Assembly: GCF_019654955.1 (NCBI RefSeq)
Contig: NZ_BPEV01000028.1
Span: 1 to 64,000 of the forward strand
Source: Shewanella sp. KT0246
GTDB taxonomy: Bacteria > Pseudomonadota > Gammaproteobacteria > Enterobacterales > Shewanellaceae
DNA: 64,000 bases
Direction: 5' to 3'
Shown here: piece after piece, positions 16,199 to 24,860 of the stretch
Position numbering within the stretch: the first letter of the stretch is position 1
Layout: each line of letters opens with the position of its first letter
The notes under the pieces: model-generated
Told to the model about the DNA's origin: nothing
The model's database searches: none
The model's input: only the letters and a program-made list of their open reading frames with translations
Translations under genes and position numbers: made by a program

Positions 16199-17554
16199 AT
16201 GAGCGCACAAGCAGACGGACATTTCAGTTCACGTATCGGATTCATCATGGCGGCAGCGGGTTCTGCTGTCGGTGTCGGCAACATTTGGGGATTCCCTACG
16301 CAAGCAGCTACTCACGGTGGCGGCGCATTTTTATTAGTGTATGTGCTGCTGATTGTATTATTAGGCTACCCAATGTTGATGTCTGAGCTTATGGTCGGTC
16401 GCCATGGACAAACCAACCCTGCTGATGCTATGGCAAAACTTGGACATTCAGCTAAAACAAAAAATATCGGTAAAGTTATAGGATTTATTTCAATTATTAC
16501 CGCGACGTTAATCTGTACCTTCTACAGCATTTTATCGGGTTGGTTTATTAGTTTTGCTATAGCACCTGTTGCACAAATAGCAAACAAGCCTGAAATCGCC
16601 AATTGGTTAACTGACTTCTCTGTTTCTCGTAATTTTGTCTTTACCCTAGTGTTTATTGCCTTAGTGATCCTAGTCATCAGACAAGGAGTACAACAAGGCA
16701 TCGAGCGGTGGTCAAAACGTTTAATGCCCATGTTATTACTTATGCTAGTTGGCGGCGCGGTCTACATATTAAATCAGCCAGGTGCGATTGAAGGTTTAAA
16801 AGTGTTATTGGTGCCAGATTTTTCTATGGTATTTCATACCGATGTTTTAGTCGGCGCATTGGGCCAAACCTTCTTTTCTTTATCCGTTGGTACCGGTGCC
16901 ATGATGGTGTATGGCGCTTACTTACATAAGCAAGAAAACTTAAGCAAATTAACGGCATTCGTAACACTTACAGATACTATGGTGGCTTTTCTAGCTGCGT
17001 TAATGATCATTCCAGCAATGTACGTAGCACAACATAATGGAGTGCAGATATTTGCAGAAGATGGCAGTTTACTTAATTCAGACACTTTAGTTTTCAGTGT
17101 ATTACCGGCATTATTCGATTCGATTGGCGGTGTTAGTCAATATATTTTAGCTATTGTGTTTTTTGTATTAATGACGATTGCAGGACTGACATCTGCGATG
17201 TCGATTGTCGAAGTTCCGACCAGCTATATCGTTGAAAAAACATCAGTGACTCGCAGTAAAGCAACCCTTATGGTTGGCGCTGTGATTGCGGTAATTGCCT
17301 CAGTAATAGTATTTAACTTCAGCAGTTTATTTGGCTTAATTATTACTCTAACGACAGAGCGTGCACAACCTTTAATCGCCTTAGGCATTGCTATCTTTAT
17401 GGGCTGGGTATGGCATAGAAATGAATTACTTGCAGAAATTGCACAACAAGATGGGGTTAATCAAAATAGCTTATTCTGGCGTATTTGGCCTGTGTACGTG
17501 AAGTTTGTCTGTCCGTTCTTGATTGTTGTAATTATCATGCAGCTTTTTAGCTAA
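16199..17554 (+). CDS. sodium-dependent transporter, NSS (SNF) family
   Basis: A 451-residue inner-membrane protein with about 11 hydrophobic helices. TM1 carries GFIMAAAGSAVGVGNIWGFP (residues 14-33), the unwound sodium and substrate site of the neurotransmitter:sodium symporter family. GGGAFLLVYVLLIVLLGYPML then follows as TM2. Bacterial members such as LeuT, MhsT and TnaT import amino acids with sodium, and the eleven-helix form is usual in bacteria. The substrate is not predictable from the sequence. The start at 16199 (ATG AGC GCA) follows an AGAGAG sequence. The nearby Lrp-type regulator upstream on the same strand supports an amino acid role by inference. Confidence 0.9.
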   Translation: MSAQADGHFSSRIGFIMAAAGSAVGVGNIWGFPTQAATHGGGAFLLVYVLLIVLLGYPMLMSELMVGRHGQTNPADAMAKLGHSAKTKNIGKVIGFISIITATLICTFYSILSGWFISFAIAPVAQIANKPEIANWLTDFSVSRNFVFTLVFIALVILVIRQGVQQGIERWSKRLMPMLLLMLVGGAVYILNQPGAIEGLKVLLVPDFSMVFHTDVLVGALGQTFFSLSVGTGAMMVYGAYLHKQENLSKLTAFVTLTDTMVAFLAALMIIPAMYVAQHNGVQIFAEDGSLLNSDTLVFSVLPALFDSIGGVSQYILAIVFFVLMTIAGLTSAMSIVEVPTSYIVEKTSVTRSKATLMVGAVIAVIASVIVFNFSSLFGLIITLTTERAQPLIALGIAIFMGWVWHRNELLAEIAQQDGVNQNSLFWRIWPVYVKFVCPFLIVVIIMQLFS

Positions 17555-17601
17555 GCTAAAACAGTACGTTTAGTTATAAGTATTAGCTAAATAACTTGAA
17601 T

Positions 17602-17641
17602 TGAACTTGTAATAGTCACATTAGTGAATATTACAGGTTCA
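17602..17641. terminator. hairpin between convergent transporter genes
   Basis: TGAACTTGTAATA (17602-17614) pairs with TATTACAGGTTCA (17629-17641) over 13 positions including one G-T pair. It lies between the NSS and CPA genes, which face each other. T-rich sequence follows on the plus side. Confidence 0.6.
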
Positions 17642-17681
17642 TTGACTTGTTTTGGTTATTTAAAGCTTTTACTTAATAGAC

Positions 17682-18875
17682 TTATTTAACTCTTGTGCTG
17701 ATCCATTTAGACATGGGCTTTGCTGAAACGCCATGGACAATTAAACTAATAAATACAGTACAAATCACCGTCATCGCCATAAAGTCGCCACCAGGTAAAT
17801 CTCGTTCAAGCATAATGATGACAAAAACAATTGATGCTAATCCACGTGGGCCAAACCAACCAAGAAATATCCGAGTTGGAATATTCTCCCCCTTTCTGCC
17901 TAATGCTAAAAATATCGGCAACATTCGTACTAAGGTCAAACTCAGTAATGCGTATATCAACATCGTCCATGTAAAGGATTCAAAAGCAGAACCAATAACA
18001 ATAGCGCCAAATAACATCCAAGTAAGTAGCGCTAAGATTTCACCTATACCTTCAGTAGGCAAAATCATTTTGTGCTTAACGTCTTTCATCAAGTGTCCAA
18101 AAAGCAAGCCACCTGAAAATGCTGCAATGTATCCGCTTCCATGGAGTTCTTGTGAAATAGCAAAACAGCACAAAGCTAAACTGAGTACTATATTTTGACT
18201 CCAAATATCGGTAATCCAGTTTTTTTGATAGCTATATTTTATTAATTTAGCCGCAATAAAACTGGCTGACAGACCAACCATTAAGCCAATGCCTAATTCT
18301 TCAAGTAAATAGGTAAATGCAATATGTGACACTTGCCCTTCTGCAACACTACCTGCTGCTAGTGCCAAAAAGACAAACAAAATCGGCACACAAATACCGT
18401 CATTTAATCCACTTTCAATGTTTAAGCCTTCACGCAATTTCGATGGCACAATTGGGCTTGAAACCACAGCCTTACCCAGAGCAGCATCGGTAGCTGCGAG
18501 CATGGTTGCTAAGGCTGCTATCTCATAAACGGTTAAATTAGGAAACAGGAGATAACCCACCAAGAACCCCAAAGCGATAGCGCCTGGTAAACCATACAAG
18601 AGCATACGAGTAGGAATGCTGATATATTTTTTTAAAACCGATAAATTACTGTTTGACGCATCACAAAATAACACGACTGCCAAAGTTAGATCGGCAAATA
18701 CTCGCATGCCGTTATTGCCAAACTCACCACCTAGCCAGCCAAGCACAGATGGGCCCAAAATGAATCCAACAACCACAAATACCATTGGTCCTGAAATCAT
18801 TGAGGTTTCTACGCGGCCTGCAATTAAACTGTAACTAAAAGCAAAAACTGCCAAAATGGCCAACTCTAAATACAT
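17682..18875 (-). CDS. cation:proton antiporter, CPA/Na+-H+ exchanger family
   Basis: A 397-residue inner-membrane protein with about 12 helices and no C-terminal regulatory domain. It has the LAATDAAL segment (about 127-134), then NIESGLNDGICVPILFVF (about 151-168) with the paired Asn-Asp that binds the ion in CPA1-type exchangers. GWFGPRGLASIVFVII lies near the C-terminus. It would extrude sodium or potassium in exchange for protons and help pH or salt balance. It lacks a TrkA-N domain, so it is not a Kef-type channel. The start ATG at 18875 puts the first helix directly at the N-terminus. It is a single-gene unit facing the NSS gene. Confidence 0.87.
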   Translation of the reverse strand: MYLELAILAVFAFSYSLIAGRVETSMISGPMVFVVVGFILGPSVLGWLGGEFGNNGMRVFADLTLAVVLFCDASNSNLSVLKKYISIPTRMLLYGLPGAIALGFLVGYLLFPNLTVYEIAALATMLAATDAALGKAVVSSPIVPSKLREGLNIESGLNDGICVPILFVFLALAAGSVAEGQVSHIAFTYLLEELGIGLMVGLSASFIAAKLIKYSYQKNWITDIWSQNIVLSLALCCFAISQELHGSGYIAAFSGGLLFGHLMKDVKHKMILPTEGIGEILALLTWMLFGAIVIGSAFESFTWTMLIYALLSLTLVRMLPIFLALGRKGENIPTRIFLGWFGPRGLASIVFVIIMLERDLPGGDFMAMTVICTVFISLIVHGVSAKPMSKWISTRVK

Positions 18876-19113
18876 TGCTCAATCTCCATATTGAGTAAAT
18901 GACTCACTTGCTACTGTGATATCGAATTTATTAGGTGGTATATCATTATTTACTACGGATTTAATAAAGTATATGTATTAACAACATTAAAACTTAATAC
19001 GTCATAAACCCAGACTGAATTATTTACCCTCCCGTTCGCTGACTTGTCGTTTTTATTCAATATTACTTTCTAGCTAATCCTTAAAATGAGCTCCATTAAA
19101 GCAACTTAATCCT

Positions 19114-19584
19114 ATGTATGGGATTAAAAACATCAAAATTAGTAATATGAACATAAAAATCAGACAGTACCGAGATACAGATTTAGAAGAAGTCATGGCT
19201 GCTTGGGAAAGTGCTTCAAAAGTTGCTCACCCATTCATGAACAAGGATTTTTTTGAGCAAGAGCGCCATAACATCCCTAGCCTCTACTTACCTAACGCTG
19301 ATACTTGGGTAGTTATTGATGAAAATAAAGTGGTGGGGTTTATCGCACTCATTGGGAATGAAATTGGCGGGCTATTTGTAGATGTTAATTGTCACCGAAA
19401 AGGGTTTGGCAGAGCATTAATGAACAAAGCCGAACAAATTCATGGAGACTTACAAGTAAAGGTCTTTAAACAGAACATAATTGGACGTAAGTTCTACCAA
19501 TCATACGGTTTTGCATTTGACAGTGAGTTAACATGGCCTGCAACTGGCGATATTATTTACAAATTGAATTATCTAACCCAATAA
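19114..19584 (+). CDS. GNAT family N-acetyltransferase, YjaB-like
   Basis: A 156-residue GNAT protein resembling E. coli YjaB (same length class). The shared blocks are the opening IRQYRDTDLEEVMAAWESAS (about 16-35), the THDFL-like AHPFMNKDFF, the acetyl-CoA loop GLFVDVNCHRKGFGRALMNKAE, and NIIGRKFYQSYGF near the end. The exact substrate is unknown. Starts at 19114 and 19147 (M12, beginning MNIKIRQ) are both possible; the second matches the usual family start but neither has a clear ribosome site. It precedes the RsgA gene by 46 bases on the same strand. Confidence 0.8.
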   Translation: MYGIKNIKISNMNIKIRQYRDTDLEEVMAAWESASKVAHPFMNKDFFEQERHNIPSLYLPNADTWVVIDENKVVGFIALIGNEIGGLFVDVNCHRKGFGRALMNKAEQIHGDLQVKVFKQNIIGRKFYQSYGFAFDSELTWPATGDIIYKLNYLTQ

Positions 19585-19630
19585 ACTAATTTTTACTCAA
19601 AAACAGGCATTAATCATTAAAGGTCAATTT

Positions 19631-20719
19631 ATGCATTCTTCACCTCTTTCGTTAGCACAACTAGGTTGGCGACCTTATTTTCAACAACAACTTTCGTTAG
19701 AAGAGGTTGAATTATTGGTTTCGAATTCAGCGAACGAACGCCTATACCTTGGAAGAGTTATTGAGCAACATCGAAGTGGTGTTGTCGCAATAACAGAAAC
19801 TGGTGTTTTCAAATTGTCACAAACGCCAATTCAAGCTTCTGAAACGGATAAACTTTGTGTCGGTGATTGGGTAATATTTAATCATGAAAATAGATTTATG
19901 CGTTTATTAGATAGGCAGTCTTTATTTGAGCGAAAAGCACCTGGCAGCAAAGTTGATACTCAGCTTATCTCATCTAACGTCGATAGCTTATTTATTGTTT
20001 GTTCTCTAAACCAAGACTTTAAATTAAATCGAATTGAACGATACCTTGCGTTAGCAAAAGAAGCCGAAGTTGAGCCTATCATTGTGCTGACCAAAGCTGA
20101 TCAATGTATCGACTCAGATGATAAACGCCAACAAGTTCAGGCTCTTGATCCTTTCATGATGGTTCATGCACTAAATGCTTTAGATACAAGCGATTTAACT
20201 GAACTCAGTGGTTATTGCAAACAAGGTAAAACTATCGCACTGCTAGGCTCGTCAGGCGTGGGCAAGTCTACCTTAGTGAATGGGTTAATGGGTGTAGATA
20301 CGCAGCTAACAAGTGCAATCCGTGAAGATGATAGTAAAGGACGCCATACAACAACTTCCAGAGCATTAAGATTATTACCACAAGGTGGTTTAATTCTAGA
20401 CACCCCTGGTATGCGAGAGCTGCAACTAAGTGCTTGTGAGCAAGGCGTAAGTGAAACCTTTAGTGAAATCACTGAACTGGCAACACAATGTCGTTTTGCT
20501 GATTGTCAGCACGGTGATGAACCGGGTTGTGCTGTTCAAAAAGCGATTCAACAAGGAAAAATAACCGAAAGGCGTTTTATTAGTTACCAAAAACTAATGA
20601 GAGAACAAGCTTTTAATAGTGCAACTTTGGCGCAAAAGCGTGCTAAAGATAAGGCCTTTGGGAAAATGATCAATACTGTCCAGACAGAATCACGTAGCCG
20701 TAAAAAAGGCAGTTATTAA
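19631..20719 (+). CDS. rsgA: ribosome small subunit-dependent GTPase, RsgA family
   Basis: A 362-residue GTPase of the circularly permuted RsgA/YloQ family, which promotes late 30S ribosome assembly. The order is an OB-fold (about 36-100), then G4 TKAD (154-157), G1 GSSGVGKS (206-213) and G3 DTPG (257-260), the permuted arrangement. It ends with a zinc domain using C287, C292, H294 and C300. The opening LAQLGWRPYFQQQLS is typical of the second RsgA-type paralogue in gammaproteobacteria. I therefore suspect a paralogue rather than the canonical rsgA found beside orn. An inverted repeat follows at 20738. Confidence 0.87.
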   Translation: MHSSPLSLAQLGWRPYFQQQLSLEEVELLVSNSANERLYLGRVIEQHRSGVVAITETGVFKLSQTPIQASETDKLCVGDWVIFNHENRFMRLLDRQSLFERKAPGSKVDTQLISSNVDSLFIVCSLNQDFKLNRIERYLALAKEAEVEPIIVLTKADQCIDSDDKRQQVQALDPFMMVHALNALDTSDLTELSGYCKQGKTIALLGSSGVGKSTLVNGLMGVDTQLTSAIREDDSKGRHTTTSRALRLLPQGGLILDTPGMRELQLSACEQGVSETFSEITELATQCRFADCQHGDEPGCAVQKAIQQGKITERRFISYQKLMREQAFNSATLAQKRAKDKAFGKMINTVQTESRSRKKGSY

Positions 20720-20737
20720 CCAGCGTTTTACCCTATG

Positions 20738-20757
20738 GGCTGGCGAGTAAGCCAGCC
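20738..20757. repeat. inverted repeat GGCTGGC-GAGTAA-GCCAGCC
   Basis: A perfect 7-bp stem with a 6-base loop, 18 bases after the RsgA-type gene and before the convergent GNAT gene. There is no T-run on either side, so it may act as a stabiliser or a weak terminator. Confidence 0.6.
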
Positions 20758-20812
20758 TCTCACTCGCTGCAATGAGTCGTTAGCTTGACTTAGTGATGTG
20801 TTTATCGAGTCG

Positions 20813-21229
20813 TTAATCATAATCTTTAAATAAGAAATATTGTTCAGGACAACCTTGATAACCAGGCACGGTGCCGATGATAGTAAAGCCATTCTTTTGA
20901 TAAAAGTCAGAAGCTTGGAATGCCAAAGTATCAACTTGTGCAGCACGGCAGCCTCGCTTTCTGGCTTCACTTTCAGCGAGATCCATAAGTTTATAACCTA
21001 GCCCTTCACCTCTTAGTTTTTCATCGACCCACAATACATTAATCAAAAACTTATTATAAATGGTTCTTCCAGCTAATCCTGCAATCACATTATCTTTGTC
21101 ATCTTTTATAACAACAGTCAGCGGCTTTGATGTCTCATCCCCCATATGCTCATGATTAAATGAGCGCACACCTGCAACTAACTGTTCAACAATTTGCTCA
21201 GCTTCTGTATTTATCAGTTCAATCTTCAC
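20813..21229 (-). CDS. GNAT family N-acetyltransferase
   Basis: A 138-residue GNAT protein from the chosen start. The acetyl-CoA loop reads LWVDEKLRGEGLGYKLMDLAESEARKRGC (about residues 66-94), with RGEGLG as the pyrophosphate-binding turn. AFQASDFYQKNGF follows, as in the family of small GNATs resembling YhfO or YkwB. The substrate is unknown. The open frame extends to a GTG at 21247, but AAGGAA sits just before a GTG at 21229 (encoding MKIELINTEAEQIV), so the shorter start is preferred. It lies downstream of the S9 lipoprotein peptidase, separated by a strong terminator. Confidence 0.75.
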   Translation of the reverse strand: MKIELINTEAEQIVEQLVAGVRSFNHEHMGDETSKPLTVVIKDDKDNVIAGLAGRTIYNKFLINVLWVDEKLRGEGLGYKLMDLAESEARKRGCRAAQVDTLAFQASDFYQKNGFTIIGTVPGYQGCPEQYFLFKDYD

Positions 21230-21387
21230 GCTTATTTCCTTCAACACTCAGTTTGTCATTGTCGTCTGCAATTTGTTAATAGAGTCGCTATTAGACTAAA
21301 ACACATACTAAAAATAAGCACATTTAAAGTTGAATATTTTTCACTATAAAAACATATTGCTTAAGTTCACGAATAAATTAACCAACA

Positions 21388-21415
21388 AAAGGCCGCTAAT
21401 TAATGAGCGGCCTTT
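21388..21415 (-). terminator. rho-independent terminator of the S9 lipoprotein gene
   Basis: AAAGGCCGCT-AATTAATG-AGCGGCCTTT, a perfect 10-bp stem with flanking A and T runs, 45 bases downstream of the stop codon. Confidence 0.9.
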
Positions 21416-21459
21416 AAATTTCTTATATGAATTAAAATCAACTTACCTTTAGAAATCGA

Positions 21460-23373
21460 TTAAAGGTATTGCTTAAGAAAAACCAAATACTTATTTGAAG
21501 CACTAATTCGATTATCCTTTTTACTGAATCCATGACCTTCATCATCAAAAATCAGATAATCAACATGAGTTCCACCAGCACGAATAGATTCAACCATTTC
21601 ATCACTTTCGATTTTTAATACTCTTGGATCATTGGCCCCTTGCACTACTAGAACAGGACTTTTAACTTGATGACCAAAAAATACTGGAGAGATGTTGTGT
21701 AATCTTTCTCCATCGATTGCAGGGTCGCCTAATTCATCATATAAGCTTTTTCTGAATGCTTCCCAATATGGTGGAATGCTTTCTAGGGTTCGAACCCAGT
21801 TGGTTACACCAAAAATATTGATCCCAACTTTAAACTCATCGGTGAATGCCATTGCAGCCATTGTTAAATAGCCACCATAACTGCCACCCATAACGCCGAT
21901 TTTATCAGCATCAACCCAATCTAAGCTTTGTAGGTACTTTTTGTTATATACCACATCTTGTAAATCATCTTCGCCATGGCGTTTATCATCTAAGTGAAAG
22001 AATGTTTTACCGTAACCGCTTGAACCACGATTATTGATTTTAACGATCGCGTAGCCATTATTGACCAAATGCTGAACTGTGGCAGAGTAGCCCTTACGTG
22101 ATTGCCCTCCTGGCCCGCCATGTATATAGATTAACGCAGGCACTTTGGTAAACTCAGCTTGTTTAGGCTTATATAAAATAGCAGGGATCTCAACACCATC
22201 GAAGCTTTTGAATCGAATCACTTCGCCCGCCACTAAATTTTCTTCTTTAATCGCTGGATTGCCTGAGTTAGTCAGGCGCAATACTTTATCTGTACCTAGT
22301 TTATGACTATATAAATTGGATGGTGAGGTGTCAGAATTGATATAGAACACCATTGATGAGGAGTCTTGAGAGAAATTAACTCCACGTAGATCGCCACTAG
22401 GCAACGCAGGTAAAGACAGCGCTTTATTATTGCTAACATCAGTAATGGTTAACTGAGTTTGAGCATCAGCATTGATCCCGGTAATTTGATATCGGCCATC
22501 TTTAGAAAAATAGCTAAAGCTAACGTCCCAATCCGCTTTATAGTTTAACTCACTTTCACCTGTAGCAATATCATAAGTCCAAGCCTGGTTAAACTCGCCA
22601 AACTCATTGGTCGCATATAACAGCTGCTTATTATCTTTGGTAAAGGTATAGGCATAATAAGAAACATCACCAGTATGCTCTGTGATTAATCGAGGCTTAG
22701 ACATCTTTAAACGTAAATCGACTAAATATAAATCGGTGTTGCTATTAGAATGACTTTTACTTAAAGCGATAAAACGTCCATTAGGACTTATGCTCTCTAC
22801 AGTGAAGCCAGAATCATTTTTGTATATTAAAGAACGACTATAATCAGCTGTATTATATTGATAAACATCAAAATATTTTGGGTCACGCTCATTAGTCATT
22901 ACAAAAAATGACTCATCACCTTCATGCCATGACAGCATCATTGCTTTAAGCCCTTCACCAGGCGTCAAATCTATTTCTGACCCATCATAGTCTTGAACAA
23001 ATAAATGGTTTAGTTCATCTCCACCTTTATCAGCGCTATAAAGAAAACGATCATCTTTAGGAAACCAAGACTCAACAAAGATTGACTCTTCTGTGGAAAA
23101 AGTTAATTGAGTTGTTTTTGAACCGTCTACAGGCACCTTGTAGGCATTAAAAATACCGCTATCATCATTACTGACCAGCACAGCACTACCAGAGTGATTT
23201 ATCGACGAACCAAATACACTGGTGGTTTTATAGAACTCTTCTGCGCTATAACTTTTAAAATTGCTTTGTGCGGGAGGTGAAATTTGAGGGGCTGTTTGTA
23301 CTTGTTTATCTGCAGTGGAGCAACCTGTCAGCACTAGCGCAATAACTGCGCTACTCATCAGCGTCTTAAGCAT
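21460..23373 (-). CDS. S9 family serine peptidase, lipoprotein
   Basis: A 637-residue prolyl oligopeptidase-family protein. The N-terminus is a lipoprotein signal, with the lipobox LTGC and the lipidated C18. A beta-propeller-like region covers about residues 40-385 (repeated blocks such as SPNGRFIAL and SKDGRYQI). The alpha/beta-hydrolase domain (about 395-635) has the oxyanion stretch IYIHGGPGG, the nucleophile S498 in GGSYGGY, D582 in GANDPRV and H614 in DEGHGF. It probably trims peptides at the membrane surface on the periplasmic side. It is one of three S9 enzymes in the window and is not adjacent to the other two. Confidence 0.88.
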   Translation of the reverse strand: MLKTLMSSAVIALVLTGCSTADKQVQTAPQISPPAQSNFKSYSAEEFYKTTSVFGSSINHSGSAVLVSNDDSGIFNAYKVPVDGSKTTQLTFSTEESIFVESWFPKDDRFLYSADKGGDELNHLFVQDYDGSEIDLTPGEGLKAMMLSWHEGDESFFVMTNERDPKYFDVYQYNTADYSRSLIYKNDSGFTVESISPNGRFIALSKSHSNSNTDLYLVDLRLKMSKPRLITEHTGDVSYYAYTFTKDNKQLLYATNEFGEFNQAWTYDIATGESELNYKADWDVSFSYFSKDGRYQITGINADAQTQLTITDVSNNKALSLPALPSGDLRGVNFSQDSSSMVFYINSDTSPSNLYSHKLGTDKVLRLTNSGNPAIKEENLVAGEVIRFKSFDGVEIPAILYKPKQAEFTKVPALIYIHGGPGGQSRKGYSATVQHLVNNGYAIVKINNRGSSGYGKTFFHLDDKRHGEDDLQDVVYNKKYLQSLDWVDADKIGVMGGSYGGYLTMAAMAFTDEFKVGINIFGVTNWVRTLESIPPYWEAFRKSLYDELGDPAIDGERLHNISPVFFGHQVKSPVLVVQGANDPRVLKIESDEMVESIRAGGTHVDYLIFDDEGHGFSKKDNRISASNKYLVFLKQYL

Positions 23374-23495
23374 AATATATCCTTATTTGCTTTAAATTGA
23401 TTTTCTCAATAAATTGACAACTCAACAGCTTACTAAGAAATTGAACACAAATTAAACTAACATTTACATGGTTTAATGGCTAATGTGTTTACTGT

Positions 23496-23897
23496 TTAAA
23501 TTCCGTTAAATTGTAACGCTTTAATTTGCTGTATTTCATCACTGGTTAATGCTTGATACCCTCTTGGGTATGGCCAACCATAACCCCATCGATAGGTCGT
23601 AGGGAAATAAGGGCTTCCACCAAGCCTAACACCTACAAGCATAATGTTAGCAATATATCGCTCACCAACTGCATCTACACATTGTTTCAAACGTTTATCA
23701 GATTCAAGTCGCTGCTTAAACGTCCCGCCTTGCCAATAATCATAATCATGGGCGGTACAACACGCTAACCACAATTCGTTTTGAGCAAACGTACCATCAG
23801 GAAAAACACTACAACCATCTGACGTAAATGGCTTAATCTCGTTAGCATTAACACCGAATGAAATAAGTAATAGCATTGAAATTAAGATTAAACGCAT
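23496..23897 (-). CDS. secreted phospholipase A2-like protein
   Basis: A 133-residue protein with a signal peptide (residues 1-19, ending GVNAN before EIKPF). The mature part has SDGCSVFPDG, then LACCTAHDYDYWQGG, in which CCxxHDxxYW is the catalytic-helix signature of secreted phospholipase A2-type enzymes (the His-Asp pair next to two cysteines). A later Cys in RLKQCVDAVG could complete a disulphide. It would act on phospholipid outside the cytoplasm. Activity is an inference because the calcium loop is not obvious. Its start overlaps the end of a 54-residue membrane protein gene by 10 bases, so the two are probably translationally coupled. Confidence 0.6.
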   Translation of the reverse strand: MRLILISMLLLISFGVNANEIKPFTSDGCSVFPDGTFAQNELWLACCTAHDYDYWQGGTFKQRLESDKRLKQCVDAVGERYIANIMLVGVRLGGSPYFPTTYRWGYGWPYPRGYQALTSDEIQQIKALQFNGI

Positions 23898-24052
23898 TGA
23901 TTAGCCTTTAAATAAAAATGTGAATTGACTGTGCTATCAAATTTATTTTCAGGTACGTGATAATCAATTAATACAGCAATGACAAACATCACTAAAAAAG
24001 TCACAGTAAGTGCAGCAGTAACAATGGCAATAAAGCGAAAAAAAGTGGACAT
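23888..24052 (-). CDS. 54-residue single-helix membrane protein, coupled to the PLA2-like gene
   Basis: A short gene with a strong ribosome site (AGGGTGA just before the ATG at 24052). It encodes 54 residues: a short N-terminus (MSTFFRF), one hydrophobic helix (about residues 8-29, alternating Ile, Val, Ala, Thr, Leu, Phe and Met) and a polar C-terminal half beginning DYHVPENKFDS. Its TAA stop lies 10 bases inside the next gene, with the downstream ATG inside its last codons, the usual layout for translational coupling. No family is recognised. It may help handle or anchor the PLA2-like protein, which is inference from position only. Confidence 0.6.
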   Translation of the reverse strand: MSTFFRFIAIVTAALTVTFLVMFVIAVLIDYHVPENKFDSTVNSHFYLKANQCV

Positions 24053-24860
24053 AGTCACCCTAATTTATATCAAGTGTCGATTCATTTTTATCAAGCTTGC
24101 TAGGCTTTAACAGCCTAGCGAAAGGATACTAAGCTCACCAAAATCATGAATGGGGAATGCCCTAAAAAAGAGGCTTGCGCCAAGTTTTGATAAACTCACA
24201 GTTAGAGCAATTATATAAGAATATTCACTCTCACGCTTAACATGCATTCCAGTTTAATTATCATTAAATTCTGCTATGCGTTCTATACGAAACAGCGCAT
24301 CTAATTGGGATTAATACCCCCTTCCAAAGTGCTCAACCACCTGTGTTTTTTACAATTTATTATGCTAATTTTATAACACAAGAAGAGTATTAATTTTCTC
24401 ACACAATCATAGAGTTACTTGGGGGGCATAAAATTAATCATACTTACAACTTTGCATATATCTTACTCATATGACATGGCTGTGACAAAGAATACACCAA
24501 TATTAAAGCTAAAACTTTGTTTAAACCTTTAAACACTTTAAACCTTCTTTCCCCACATCATAGCGTCGGGTAAGAAAATATCTGGCTGATTTTTGATTGC
24601 TAACAACATGGCTTATTCGCCATCCAGTGCTGTTATGATTTTATAAGTGTCATTTGAAATGTCATTTTAAAATGCAATGGTGAAATTTAACTAGAGAATA
24701 AAGAAAATAAAGAGCGTGTTACGTTAACCTTAAAAGTAGCACGCACTAAGGTATTTAATACAAAGCCAGACTGCTGATAATATATCGCTGGCTTATCTTT
24801 TTTGTCTTAATTTTTTAGCTTAGTTATTTAGCTTAGATTTGATAGCTTCACTTAAATAGC
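24053..24860. other. 800-base non-coding region between PLA2-like pair and amylase
   Basis: No convincing gene. It holds the promoter region for the PLA2-like pair (minus strand) and A+T-rich text. Two adjacent palindromes lie at 24651-24661 (CATTTGAAATG) and 24663-24674 (CATTTTAAAATG). Near the right end is a pair of hairpins (24714-24744 and 24763-24794), the second followed by a T-run on the plus strand. A 14-codon ORF at 24147 (MNGECPKKEACAKF) is too short to support. Confidence 0.6.
24714..24803 (+). ncRNA. candidate small RNA 3' end with two hairpins and a T-run
   Basis: GCGTGTTAC (24714-24722) pairs with GTAGCACGC (24736-24744), allowing one G-T pair. AAGCCAG (24763-24769) then pairs with CTGGCTT (24788-24794), followed by ATCTTTTTTG. 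The second hairpin is oriented to end a plus-strand transcript, yet no plus-strand gene lies upstream for several kilobases. A short untranslated RNA starting in the 24.1-24.7 kb gap would explain it. Confidence 0.3.
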
